From the IMG/VR virus record IMGVR_UViG_3300044825_001538, positions 1-20,465 of that record: a stretch of 20,465 nt of DNA; one strand, written 5' to 3'. The stretch comes from a virus. Below are positions 5,928 through 14,410 of the stretch, in pieces; the first letter of the stretch is position 1; each line of letters starts with the position of its first letter. The notes beneath the pieces are model-generated. The model did not search any database, was not told where the DNA came from, and saw only the letters and a program-made list of their open reading frames with translations. The translations under genes were made by a program, and so were the position numbers.

Positions 5928-6804
5928 CGGCAAGCACGTTAACCACTCGGTGGACATACCCTGCAAGCTGGGGGAGCCGATCAAAATCATCCCCTTTGGG
6001 GACGTCCACCGCGATTCGGAGATGCACGCCCACTCTACGTGGCAGGACTTTCTGGCCTACGCCAAGGCCCAGAAGAACGCCTACTTCCTAGGGATGGGCG
6101 ACTACACTGACGGCGTATCAACCTCAGAACGGGCCATCCTCAATGCTTCCAACTTACATTCCACCACCAAGATATCTATGGGAGATATGTACAAGGGTGT
6201 TGTCCGCACTCTTGCTAACGAGCTTGGCTTTATGCGCCATCGCTGCATTGGCCTGCTTGGCGGTAATCACTATTTTGACTACAATGATGGCCAGAATACT
6301 GACCACCTGCTTGCGGCGGCTCTTGGAACTAGGCACCTCGGCGTCCACTCGTTCATCCTAGTTCGGCTGATGATTAACGAGCGCAAGACCACATCGGGCC
6401 GCCCCCGTTATGTGCCGCTGTGGATTCAGGCGCACCACGGGCTGGGCGGCGGAGCCTTGGCCGGGAGCCAGTACAACCCGATCCAGAAGATGGGGCATAT
6501 GTTCCCACGGGCTCACATCAATTTGATGGGACATAGTCACGGCAAGGGCTGCAATGGTGGCAATGTGGTGCTGGTGCCGCGTGAGATGAGTGAGTTCCCG
6601 TTCTTCACCATCGACGAACAGCCGAGCTGGCAGGGCCGAACGGGGAGCTTCCTGAAGGTGTACGAGGACGGCAAGTCCTCCTACAACGTGGACGCCTGCC
6701 GTTCCCCCAATGCGCTGGGCTGGATTGAGTTTGAGGTGACGCCCAAGCGGGTGCAGGATGGCAAGCGCGACCTGCTTACGCTATCCATCCGTGGCACTAG
6801 CTGA
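5917..6804 (+). CDS. Calcineurin-like metallophosphoesterase
   Basis: 295 residues from ATG 5917. The dimetal motifs are present in order: GDVH at 28-31, GMGDYTDG with D62, GGNHYFD with N117-H118, QAHHG with H173-H174, and GHSHGK with H206 and H208. These are the five signatures of the calcineurin-like fold, which hydrolyses phosphoester bonds (nucleic acids, nucleotides or phosphoproteins). No Mre11 accessory domain is seen, so this is a compact stand-alone phage enzyme; the substrate is unknown. A short stretch around 6120-6300 falls to about 49% G+C against roughly 60% nearby, suggesting recombination or a different codon history inside the gene. It is flanked by overlaps on both sides and belongs to the same operon as the HNH and helicase genes. 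Confidence 0.88.
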   Translation: MKTDGKHVNHSVDIPCKLGEPIKIIPFGDVHRDSEMHAHSTWQDFLAYAKAQKNAYFLGMGDYTDGVSTSERAILNASNLHSTTKISMGDMYKGVVRTLANELGFMRHRCIGLLGGNHYFDYNDGQNTDHLLAAALGTRHLGVHSFILVRLMINERKTTSGRPRYVPLWIQAHHGLGGGALAGSQYNPIQKMGHMFPRAHINLMGHSHGKGCNGGNVVLVPREMSEFPFFTIDEQPSWQGRTGSFLKVYEDGKSSYNVDACRSPNALGWIEFEVTPKRVQDGKRDLLTLSIRGTS

Positions 6805-7072
6805 TTCAGACCCAAAGCCCCTGTTCAGATTTAGGGGCAACCTGCGCAAGGTGTTGCTTGAGGAGGGCTGGCTCGACAACCCTAAGTTCTTCGACCCGGG
6901 GCGCAGCCGCTTTGCCATCATCTGCCGCAGCATGAATGGCCACATCGAGTGCGAGATTGTCGGAGGCCCCCAGTGCGGACTCAACTTCCTGCTGCCACTC
7001 GACTTCGACAACGACGGGGTGTTCTGGCAGTTCTGCGAACGGGTTAAGGACCCATCCTCCTTTTCTGGTTAA
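6791..7072 (+). CDS. Hypothetical protein, last gene of the + strand arm
   Basis: 93 residues from GTG 6791, overlapping the phosphoesterase end by 14 bases; the frame reaches back to ATG 6758, but that part is inside the previous gene. The protein has alternating basic and hydrophobic parts (FRFRGNLRKVLLEEGWLDN), then RFAIICRSMNGHIECEIVGG and LPLDFDNDGVFWQFCERV. It looks like a small alpha/beta fold with three cysteines, of no family I recognise. Its last 29 bases run into the 3' end of the opposing virion operon, so the two operons end tail-to-tail. Confidence 0.6.
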   Translation: MALADSDPKPLFRFRGNLRKVLLEEGWLDNPKFFDPGRSRFAIICRSMNGHIECEIVGGPQCGLNFLLPLDFDNDGVFWQFCERVKDPSSFSG

Positions 7073-10000
7073 TCTCAAGCATCTGGTAGTACACCTCCGG
7101 GGTGATGACACCAGCGGTTAAGAGCTTGTTTCTCAGCTTCTCGGCCACCTGAGCGCCTCCGGGCTGCTTGGCGTAGTTGACCATGATGGAGTCAATGGCC
7201 TTGGCTCGCTCGCCATCTGCAACACCCAGACCACCTAGGATGCTGACGTATGGGTCATTGCCCTTGGCCTCGGCCTTGATGTACTCCTTCCAAGTGTCCT
7301 GAAGGCGACGGGCCTTGAACGGATCGTTGGAAGCCTGAGCCATTAGTGTGGACAGGGCGTTCTTGCGCTTGGCCGGGTCGGACATGAGCTCCTCCACAAT
7401 CTCAGTGGGCGAGCGCTCAAGACCGCGGGGCATCTCGGAGGTGTGCCCGAAGGCGGCGGAGGCGATGAGCCGCGCCGGGACGCCAGCCTCCCTGAACGCC
7501 TTGACGATTTCCTTGTCCCCAAACCTGCCGGTCTTCTGGCCTATGGCCTGAAGGTCCATGAAGATTTGAGAGAGTGCCTTCTGGCCTTCCGCGTAGCCAG
7601 CGGCCCGGGAGCGATAGATCGACTCCTCGTCGATGTCGTTGTAGGCCCCCGTCTCGTTGTTCACCTTGTCCTTCAGGATGCGGCGGTAACCGGCAAGGTC
7701 GCCCATCATCGGAGTGATGGCATCCCGGATGCGGGCCTCCGCCAGCTTCAGGGGATCGTAGGTTTGGGCGCGGTAGCCGAACAGGCGCTTGGTGCTGTCC
7801 TCAAAGTTGTAAACGGCACCCAGCTTGGACACCTCCCCGCGTGCGGCCTTCTCCACTCGGCTCAAGGTGCCGGTGACAAACTGAGGCATGAATGCGCGAG
7901 TGACGAAGCGCTCAAGGAGGGCTACGTCATCCCGGCGTTCGGTGATAGGAACCTTTGTGCCGTAGTAGGTGTTGGTGATGAACTCCACCGCAGGGGTGGC
8001 AAGGGGGCCTAGGTCATCACCGATGAACATGGTCTTCATGTACGGCAGGGGGTTCCTGCCGTTCAGGCCCTCGTTCAGGGCCGCCATCGCATTGGCGTAG
8101 GGGGCCAGATAGTTGACGGGCGTGAACGTGATGTTCCCGTCCTTGGTGAGGCCGATGATGTTGGCCTTGTTGCGGTCGAAGGAGGGAAGGAGGTTGTTCA
8201 CCCGCTTCGCCGTCTCCTCGTCCGTGCCCAGCGCACGACTGCCCCACACGGCAAGCCCAGCCGTGGCGGCTGCCACACTGGCCATGGAGAGCGCCCGGGC
8301 CGCGCCAGCCTTCACCATCTCGGGGTTGCCGGATGCCAGCAGCTTGGCCGCATAGCGTGCCTGATTCACAGTGGTGCGCATCACCTCAAACTCAAAGGCA
8401 CCAAAGGCATTGGCCACCGTCAGGGCGGAAGCCTGCCGGTAGCGCCTCGGGATGAGCTCATAGGTGGGGAACTGGTCATTCGTGAGGCGGGCAGCTTCCT
8501 TCTTCAGCTCCATCTCCTCCGCCTTGCTGAACACCTTCCCGGGCTGGAAGCTCTTCAGCTCATCCAGATTGGACTTGTAGATGCCATACCTGACAGCCGT
8601 GTCAGGGAAGCCGTACACTTTGGAGAACTTCTCCAGCAGTTGGGCGCCCTTGTTCTCCTTGGCCGACATCTTCAGGAACGTTTCAAGCTCCTGAACGTCA
8701 GCGCCGCCGCGCATGATGCCCAGCGACTTGAGCTCCCGCATCTCGCGGGCTAGCTTGATTCGGGCATCGGCCCCAAGTTGACCGCCGCGCCATCCCAGAT
8801 CGAACAGGGTTTTGCGGGCACCGTCGATCAGGTTGATCGGGTTGGCCTTGAAGGAGGATGCGGCAAGGGCAAGGTTGCCCACCACCTGCGGGGCGATGGC
8901 CTCGGCAAGATTGCCCACGGTCTTCATGGCCTTGGAGAATGAACCAACGGCCATCCAGTTGCGGGCCACAGCCCCGTCGCCAATCAGATTGGGGGAGAGG
9001 ATTTCTTTGTATGCATCCGCCCACACCTGTGGAACGTACAGGTCTTTCAGGGATCGATGCAAAACGGGGGCGTCGCCCTCGACCAAGCGCACATAACCGC
9101 CTGCTGCGGGAGGAGCATCCAGCCCAATGCCGCTGGTCTTGAGGAACTGGGCCAACTGCCGGTCGTGCTCCTCGGTGATGACCAGACGGGACTGGGCCTT
9201 GAGGGTTTGGGTCACCCGCCTGCCGGGGTCCATCACCTCGCCAAGCCACTTCCGTCCGGCATCAGACAGGTCGCCCTTCGACATCAGGGCCGAGCTGGCA
9301 ATCCCGGCCCCACCACCCGGGATGCTTCCACTGCCTACATAGGCCACATCGTCCAGCATTCTGGCCATGATGGCATCGGCCTGCTTCTCCGCCTCCGCCT
9401 TGGCCACACCATCCTTGGTGATGCCCGTAATCAATTCATCCCGGTAGGCTTGCCGGTCGGCTGGAACGTCGAAGTCCACGTAGCGCTTGGCCTTGGGGTC
9501 GTGCGCTGCATAGGCCGTGCGGATGTAGGACGCACGATTGTTGTCGATGGCCTTCCGTAGGTCTGGGGCCAGATGCGGATAGAGCTGAAGGATGGCGTCG
9601 GTGTTCTCGTCGCGCAGGCGGAAGAACTCATCCATGTACGTCTGCATGTCCGACGACAGAATCGTCTTGTTGGCCCTGCCGTCCATGACACTGAGCACCT
9701 TGGCCGTCATGGCAGCGGGGTCACTGGAACTGGCGATCTCCTTGTTGATCCAGTTGCCAATACGGGCAGCCTGATCCTCGGTGGCCTTTAGCTTGTTCTG
9801 CATTTCCATCACTTGCAGAACCACCTCCTTCTTTGCCACTTGCTCCGGTCCGGCCACCACTAGCCGAGCCCTGTCCTTGTTGATCCTTTGGGCCAAGGAT
9901 GGGATGTGCGTGGCTCCGTAGGCCCCGAGCCCGTACAAGGCCGCCTTCACAAACGGGTCCTTCTCGCCCTGTTCCTGAGCGTCGTTGTAGACGTATGCCG

Positions 10001-10652
10001 CAACGCCAAGGCCGGTTGCACCCTGCGTGGCCTGAGCCAAGGCGTTGTTGGTGATGAGGCTCCCGTTGGTGGCATAGCGCCTCTCCACGGCGCCTAGGGC
10101 ACCACCGGCAATGGAGCCAATGGCAATGGGCGCCCTCACCTCCTGCCAAGTGGGCAGACGCCCCTCGTCGATGGCCTTCTCCACCACCTCGGCTGAAGCG
10201 GCAACAAGCCCGCCTTGGGCGGCGCGGGCCAGCATTGGGCGTGCGAAGCCAGTGGCGGCCTTGGCCACATTCCCAGCCGTTCCGCCCGCCAAGCCGGAAA
10301 CACCGGACGCCGCCACCTTGCCCATGCTTATCTCCTTGGAGCTACCCTCGCTCACCTCCGCCAATTGCTTCAGGTAGTTGCCAGCCGCACCACCTGCGGC
10401 AGCGCCCAAGTAGGTGCCAACAGGCCCTAACACCGACCCCATCAGGCCGCCCACCACCGACCCACCAAGCTCAAGGCCAATCCCCCGGGCCAGCTTCATC
10501 GTGGACTCGTTTTTCACTCTGGCAGCCGCATTCATGCGGTCTGCGCCCAAGTCCTGACTGGCCACCAGTTGCTCCGCCTCTTCAGGCGTAGGCTGGCGAT
10601 TGGCCTCCACCTGAAAGGTGCCCTTGCTGGTGGAGATGGTAAAGGTTGGCAT
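7044..10652 (-). CDS. Large internal virion/polyvalent-type protein (1202 aa)
   Basis: 1202 residues from the ATG at 10652. The N terminus (MPTFTISTSKGTFQVEA, then TPEEAEQLVAS) resembles the small 'TxxGxxYxVEAP...A' opening of several phage internal proteins. Glycine-zipper segments at 57-92 (GIGLELGGSVVGGLMGSVLG, GTYLGAAAGGAAG), 113-127 and 176-188 suit membrane insertion. Residues 300-580 are long charged helices. A hydrophobic helix at about 786-804 (MASVAAATAGLAVWGSRAL) is followed by NNLLPSFDRNKANIIGLTKDG, which recalls the C-terminal domain of large polyvalent proteins (LPD38-like, from memory). The last 250 residues are helical. By position, last in the virion operon after two other internal-protein-like genes, it is likely ejected with DNA like T7 gp16. 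No lytic transglycosylase motif or protease motif was recognised, so enzymatic activity is open. Confidence 0.65.
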   Translation of the reverse strand: MPTFTISTSKGTFQVEANRQPTPEEAEQLVASQDLGADRMNAAARVKNESTMKLARGIGLELGGSVVGGLMGSVLGPVGTYLGAAAGGAAGNYLKQLAEVSEGSSKEISMGKVAASGVSGLAGGTAGNVAKAATGFARPMLARAAQGGLVAASAEVVEKAIDEGRLPTWQEVRAPIAIGSIAGGALGAVERRYATNGSLITNNALAQATQGATGLGVAAYVYNDAQEQGEKDPFVKAALYGLGAYGATHIPSLAQRINKDRARLVVAGPEQVAKKEVVLQVMEMQNKLKATEDQAARIGNWINKEIASSSDPAAMTAKVLSVMDGRANKTILSSDMQTYMDEFFRLRDENTDAILQLYPHLAPDLRKAIDNNRASYIRTAYAAHDPKAKRYVDFDVPADRQAYRDELITGITKDGVAKAEAEKQADAIMARMLDDVAYVGSGSIPGGGAGIASSALMSKGDLSDAGRKWLGEVMDPGRRVTQTLKAQSRLVITEEHDRQLAQFLKTSGIGLDAPPAAGGYVRLVEGDAPVLHRSLKDLYVPQVWADAYKEILSPNLIGDGAVARNWMAVGSFSKAMKTVGNLAEAIAPQVVGNLALAASSFKANPINLIDGARKTLFDLGWRGGQLGADARIKLAREMRELKSLGIMRGGADVQELETFLKMSAKENKGAQLLEKFSKVYGFPDTAVRYGIYKSNLDELKSFQPGKVFSKAEEMELKKEAARLTNDQFPTYELIPRRYRQASALTVANAFGAFEFEVMRTTVNQARYAAKLLASGNPEMVKAGAARALSMASVAAATAGLAVWGSRALGTDEETAKRVNNLLPSFDRNKANIIGLTKDGNITFTPVNYLAPYANAMAALNEGLNGRNPLPYMKTMFIGDDLGPLATPAVEFITNTYYGTKVPITERRDDVALLERFVTRAFMPQFVTGTLSRVEKAARGEVSKLGAVYNFEDSTKRLFGYRAQTYDPLKLAEARIRDAITPMMGDLAGYRRILKDKVNNETGAYNDIDEESIYRSRAAGYAEGQKALSQIFMDLQAIGQKTGRFGDKEIVKAFREAGVPARLIASAAFGHTSEMPRGLERSPTEIVEELMSDPAKRKNALSTLMAQASNDPFKARRLQDTWKEYIKAEAKGNDPYVSILGGLGVADGERAKAIDSIMVNYAKQPGGAQVAEKLRNKLLTAGVITPEVYYQMLEINQKRRMGP

Positions 10653-10669
10653 AGGCCAATCTTACCAGC

Positions 10670-12049
10670 TTACTTGAAGGGGGAGGGCTTCTTCTCCAGC
10701 TCGTCAATCTGCTTGCGCAGCTTCTCGGCGGCAAAGGAGTCCTTGTTGCTCAAGGCGCGGAGCTGGCTCTTCAGGTTGTCCAGCTTGGTCTTGTTCTCAA
10801 AGACCATGGCACCGCCGCCAGCGGAAGGAGCCCCGCTCCAGTTTTGCCTGTCAATCACCTCGCCAATCCGGTTCTTGGCCCCGCGCAGGAAGTTGGCGGT
10901 TGCCTCGTTGGCGTCAGCCCGGGCGGTGCCGGTGCCGCGCACGATGTCCACCAGCGTCGGGCCAGAGGTGGGGGGCTTGCCGAGCCCGAGCCGCCCAATG
11001 TCAGGCATCTGCTCGTTGAAGGTGGGCAGGGCTACGGTTTTCAGTCCTCCAGTGACCTCAAGGGGGGTCATGTTCTTGTTGGCCGAGCGCTCCAAGTCGG
11101 CGACTGCAATCTCAGGGCCACCGGAGATGCCAGCCGCAGAGCCATAGTTGATGGCAGCAGCCCGCATCGCAGCCTGATCGCCCATGCCCTTGGCCGCGAA
11201 GTAGGCCGTGCGGTATTGCTCGGCCTTGGTGCCTCGGTCGTCCTTCTCTTGGGGCACCTTGATAACCTGCGTTTGCTGGATGCCACCGGGTCCAATCGTG
11301 AGCAGCAGGCTGGCCCCGGTGTTGGTGTCGGTCTCGATCCGGTAGCCCTTCTCATCGCCCCTGCGCACACGCTCAACAAACTCGCGGTCGGAAGCCTTGT
11401 TAATCAGGTCCTGCGTGCGGTCGGAGAGGCGATTCCTGAAATCAATGGCATTCTGGTTGAGCTGCTCCAGCGTCATATCCACCCCAAGCATGTCCTTTTG
11501 ATCCCGCAAAGGGACATTGGCGGCAATCATTGCATCCCGTTTCTGCTCAAGAGTTGCGTCAGGCCCAAGGTTTGAGACCAGCCTCTGGTAGCTGACGAGG
11601 GACTGGTTGCGAGCCCGCTCCTGATCCAGATCGAACTTCTGGCGATCCGTGGCGGCTTGGGCACTGGCGGCGTAAATCCGCTTCATCTCGTTCTCCTGAC
11701 GCATCTGCGCCGCCTCCACGGCGGTGGTGAGCTCGGCGTTCAGCTTGATGTTGTCGTTGAGCGTGAGCCCACCGCCCTTGGCCATTTTGGCCGTGTACTT
11801 CTGGATTTCGGGGCTGGAGGCCAATATCGGGTCGCGCCCGATTTCACGCAACAGGGCCGCATTCTTGCCCTCAAGAATGGCATTCTGCTCCCGCTTCTTC
11901 ACATACTCCCGGAACCCCTCTGAGAGTCCCTGCCCCATAGCGGCCATCCCTTGAGCCGCTAGGGCGCCGCCTTGGGCCATTCCTTGGGCCAAAGGAGAGT
12001 AGTCCACCCGACCAAGGGCGGGGTTGATGGTTGATCCGAATACGGCCAT
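10670..12049 (-). CDS. Helical virion protein, probable internal/ejection protein
   Basis: 459 residues from the ATG at 12049, three bases after the stop of the repeat-protein gene. The N terminus (MAVFGSTINPALGRVDYSPL, then a Gly/Ala/Met/Gln-rich AQGGALAAQGMAAMGQGL) is typical of small-residue N termini of phage head or internal proteins. Residues about 65-260 are Gln/Lys/Glu/Arg-rich with long helices (RQKFDLDQERARNQSLVSYQ), followed by a beta-like part (YRIETDTNTG, LLLTIGPGG). The C terminus has a coiled coil (TKLDNLKSQLRALSNKDS, AEKLRKQIDELEKK). It has no transmembrane helix. Its place between the 785- and 1202-residue genes suggests one three-part internal complex, comparable in layout to T7 gp14-gp15-gp16. 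No enzyme motif was found. Confidence 0.6.
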   Translation of the reverse strand: MAVFGSTINPALGRVDYSPLAQGMAQGGALAAQGMAAMGQGLSEGFREYVKKREQNAILEGKNAALLREIGRDPILASSPEIQKYTAKMAKGGGLTLNDNIKLNAELTTAVEAAQMRQENEMKRIYAASAQAATDRQKFDLDQERARNQSLVSYQRLVSNLGPDATLEQKRDAMIAANVPLRDQKDMLGVDMTLEQLNQNAIDFRNRLSDRTQDLINKASDREFVERVRRGDEKGYRIETDTNTGASLLLTIGPGGIQQTQVIKVPQEKDDRGTKAEQYRTAYFAAKGMGDQAAMRAAAINYGSAAGISGGPEIAVADLERSANKNMTPLEVTGGLKTVALPTFNEQMPDIGRLGLGKPPTSGPTLVDIVRGTGTARADANEATANFLRGAKNRIGEVIDRQNWSGAPSAGGGAMVFENKTKLDNLKSQLRALSNKDSFAAEKLRKQIDELEKKPSPFK

Positions 12050-12052
12050 AAT

Positions 12053-14410
12053 TTAACCCGGCGGGCCTCCGTAGCGGAACCCAGAACCCGGGGCCTGATA
12101 GGGGGTTCCTCCACGGGCCAGATAGGGCGGGGTTCCGGTGCTAGTGGGGGTTTGTCCGCCGAAGTTCATCATACCAGCCAGATAGGGCAGCGACTGAGCG
12201 AAGCTGCCAGCCATACTGGCCGTAGCCCCGGCACGGGCACCTGCCATACTGGCGGCGCCGCCAGCCACCGCAGCACCATATCCGGCCTGATTGGCCTGAT
12301 TGCCAAGGGCGATGTTGACGCCCGTGTCAGGATTGAAGAGGCGAGGCCCGGTGTCACGCGAGAGGTCGAGGCCAGCCCCATATCCGGTGAAGCCCAGAGG
12401 AATGGCCGCAGCATTCTGGCCAATGCCAGCCAGATTGATGGCGGTCGGGGTGATGTTGCCGAGAGTGGCAGCAAGACGTTCGGCGTAAGAACGGTCGGCA
12501 TTGAGCATATTCTGCTCCATGCCCGTCGTGGCGTTGAGGCGGTTGAACCGCGCAGTGAGCTCATCCAGACCAAACTGGCGGTTGGCAAGCTGGGCCTGAA
12601 GATTTTGCTGCGACCCAAGCTGGGAAATATTGAAGCCCATCTGCTGATTCGCCAAGGCTGCCTGAAGGTTGGCCGCTTGGTTGAGCCTCTGGGCATCCTG
12701 AGCAGCTTGGACATTGAACTGACCAGTCTGCATTCCGGCCTGCTGATTGGCGAGGGCGGCCTGCAAGTTGGCCGCCTGATTGAGCCGCGCCAGCTCGGTG
12801 GCATTGGAGATGTTAAACTGCCCAGCCTGCATCCCAGCAGCCTGATTTGCCAACGCAAACTGGTTTCCAGCCGCCTGATTGGCCTGCTGCACCGCAAGCT
12901 GATTGCGGGCGTTGATTTCCGCAGCCGACAGACCCGCTTGCTGATTAGCCAGCGCAAACTGGTTCTGCGCCGCCATATTGGCTTGGGCAATCGCCATCTG
13001 ATTGCCGATGTTGAACCGGCCAGCTTCCATCCCCGCCTGCTGATTGGCAAGGGCAGCCTGCAATCCGGTTTGCTGATTGGCAAGTGCCGCCCGCAGCATC
13101 GCGTCCTGATTGGCCTGCGAAGCCTGCAACCCGGTCTGCTGATTGGCCTGTGCCGCACGCAGGGCAGCATCCACGTTGAACGTCCCAGCCTGTAGCCCCG
13201 TAGCCACATTGGCCTGCTGACGGGCAATATCCGCCCGCAACACATCGGTGGCCAAGCTCTGGCCCGTCTGCTGGGCACCCAGAAGCTGGGCATTAATCTG
13301 TTGAGCAGCCGCAATGTCCTGCATCTGGCGCTCACGCGAGGCTCCAGCACGGGCCAAAGCCTCACCAGTGACGGCAGAGATGTCCTCCAAGCGACCCCTT
13401 GAGGCAGAGCGTTCCCGTGCCCCTTGTGTGGCCGCCCGGGCCTCCTCCGCCGTAATCTGACCCGGCGTCATTGCCATCCCCAAACCTTGGGCCTGAAGGG
13501 CCTGCGAGAGGGGGGAAAGCTGCTGGTTGCGAAGGGCCTGCTGATAAAGCGACTGACCTAGGGCTCCCGCCCCCACCTCACCGGCCTGCACTTGGCCTGC
13601 GGCAATGCGCTCGGAGGCAATGCGTTCAGCCGCCACCCGTTCAGCCGCCACCCGCTCGGGGGTAAGTTGACCCACCGATCCGAGCAGATTGGCACTCACC
13701 CGCTCCGGGCTGATGGCATCCATCGGCCCCATCATCATCGCACTCACCTGTTGTGGGGTGAGCGTTCCGGTGGGGCCAATTTGATTGGCAGAAATCTGCT
13801 GCGCGGTAAGACTGCTTGGTGCGCCAATTTGGTTGGCCGATACATTGGCTGGCGCGTTGATCGCGGGAGCCGTGATTGTTTGTCCGGTCCCCGGCTGCAT
13901 CGCCAAGTCGCCCATCGCGTTCAGGTAGCCGCTCACCTGACGGCCACCGAGGCTTTCCATCTGCGCAACGGACCGGGCGAATGCCGGGTTGGCCGCCAAA
14001 TACGCAGCTGTGGCTTCCGGGCCATACGACTTGAGCTGGTCCAGAACGTATTCGGTGTTCTGGGTGGCAAGGCGCTGGTTGAGCTCCGCCATCCGGTCGG
14101 CGGACATACTCACAAAATCCAAAGCGCCACGTGATCCACCGGTGCCGATCAGGCCAGCCTGAAGGTCGGCGGCATTCAGTTCCATGTATCCGGGACGGAA
14201 CTGGCCTTCCGCGCCCATGATCGTGTTCTGAAGGTCTACATTGCTAATGCTGTTGATGTAGTCCTGCATCGACTGCCCGACGTTAATCGGGGTAGGCCGA
14301 TTGGCGGCAGCGGCGTCCGCAGCTGTACGGGCAGCGCTCTTCGACGCATTGGCGCCAATCAGTGCCGACCCGATGCCCCCAACCGCAATGGCTGCTGCAA
14401 TGCCACTCAT
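12053..14410 (-). CDS. Repeat-rich virion protein (785 aa) with 11-residue array
   Basis: 785 residues from the ATG at 14410, which overlaps the cupin gene stop (ATGA). Order of parts: a short Gly/Ala-rich hydrophobic N terminus (IAAAIAVGGIGSALIGA, 4-20); a mixed helical region to about 170; four 16-residue repeats (190-253); six 5-residue repeats (254-283); helices rich in Ala/Gln/Arg (284-399); twenty 11-residue repeats (400-619); and a Gly/Ala-rich C-terminal part with MAGARAGATASMAG and YLARGGTPYQ. No enzymatic motif is visible. Similar Asn/Gln/Ala-rich proteins occur, from memory, before internal-protein genes in environmental podoviruses, without known function. Position favours an ejected or tail-interior protein. 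The strong helical periodicity suggests a long rod or a membrane-lying helix. Confidence 0.65.
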   Translation of the reverse strand: MSGIAAAIAVGGIGSALIGANASKSAARTAADAAAANRPTPINVGQSMQDYINSISNVDLQNTIMGAEGQFRPGYMELNAADLQAGLIGTGGSRGALDFVSMSADRMAELNQRLATQNTEYVLDQLKSYGPEATAAYLAANPAFARSVAQMESLGGRQVSGYLNAMGDLAMQPGTGQTITAPAINAPANVSANQIGAPSSLTAQQISANQIGPTGTLTPQQVSAMMMGPMDAISPERVSANLLGSVGQLTPERVAAERVAAERIASERIAAGQVQAGEVGAGALGQSLYQQALRNQQLSPLSQALQAQGLGMAMTPGQITAEEARAATQGARERSASRGRLEDISAVTGEALARAGASRERQMQDIAAAQQINAQLLGAQQTGQSLATDVLRADIARQQANVATGLQAGTFNVDAALRAAQANQQTGLQASQANQDAMLRAALANQQTGLQAALANQQAGMEAGRFNIGNQMAIAQANMAAQNQFALANQQAGLSAAEINARNQLAVQQANQAAGNQFALANQAAGMQAGQFNISNATELARLNQAANLQAALANQQAGMQTGQFNVQAAQDAQRLNQAANLQAALANQQMGFNISQLGSQQNLQAQLANRQFGLDELTARFNRLNATTGMEQNMLNADRSYAERLAATLGNITPTAINLAGIGQNAAAIPLGFTGYGAGLDLSRDTGPRLFNPDTGVNIALGNQANQAGYGAAVAGGAASMAGARAGATASMAGSFAQSLPYLAGMMNFGGQTPTSTGTPPYLARGGTPYQAPGSGFRYGGPPG
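12554..13213 (-). repeat. Twenty tandem 33-bp/11-residue repeats
   Basis: Within the 785-residue protein, residues 400-619 divide without a gap or slip into 20 units of 11. Typical units are ANQQTGLQAAL and ANQQAGMQTGQ. Position 2 is Asn in 19 of 20 units (the exception is LGSQQNLQAQL), and position 7 is Leu, Met or Phe in 16 of 20. From unit 5 to unit 19 (12587-13081) every third unit opens FN, IN or LG in place of AN or LN, giving a 33-residue super-repeat. DNA copies have diverged, so this is an old, selected array. Eleven-residue periodicity is the hallmark of alpha-11/3 helices. Confidence 0.9.
13562..13651 (-). repeat. Six 5-residue repeats
   Basis: Directly after the 16-residue repeats, residues 254-283 read VAAER, VAAER, IASER, IAAGQ, VQAGE, VGAGA: a branched aliphatic residue at every fifth position. 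The first two 15-base copies are identical, so this part may be younger than the 11-residue array. The pattern is not the classic A(D/N)LxX pentapeptide repeat. Confidence 0.8.
13652..13843 (-). repeat. Four tandem 16-residue repeats
   Basis: Residues 190-253 of the 785-residue protein form four in-register 16-residue units: VSANQIGAPSSLTAQQ, ISANQIGPTGTLTPQQ, VSAMMMGPMDAISPER and VSANLLGSVGQLTPER. Shared positions are (V/I)SA at 1-3, Gly at 7, (L/I)(T/S)(A/P) at 12-14 and QQ or ER at 15-16. The period and the Gly turn suggest short beta or beta-turn-helix rungs. Confidence 0.85.

Noticed and set aside
12152-13195. 347-codon open frame on the + strand
   Set aside because: It is exactly antisense to the repeat-protein gene; the lack of stops follows from the GC-rich repeated codons, and its protein is a Leu/Arg/Ile-rich mirror of the repeats.
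12554-13843. Possible CRISPR or DNA-level repeat element
   Set aside because: The repeats keep reading frame, have no spacers and diverge at DNA level; they are protein repeats.
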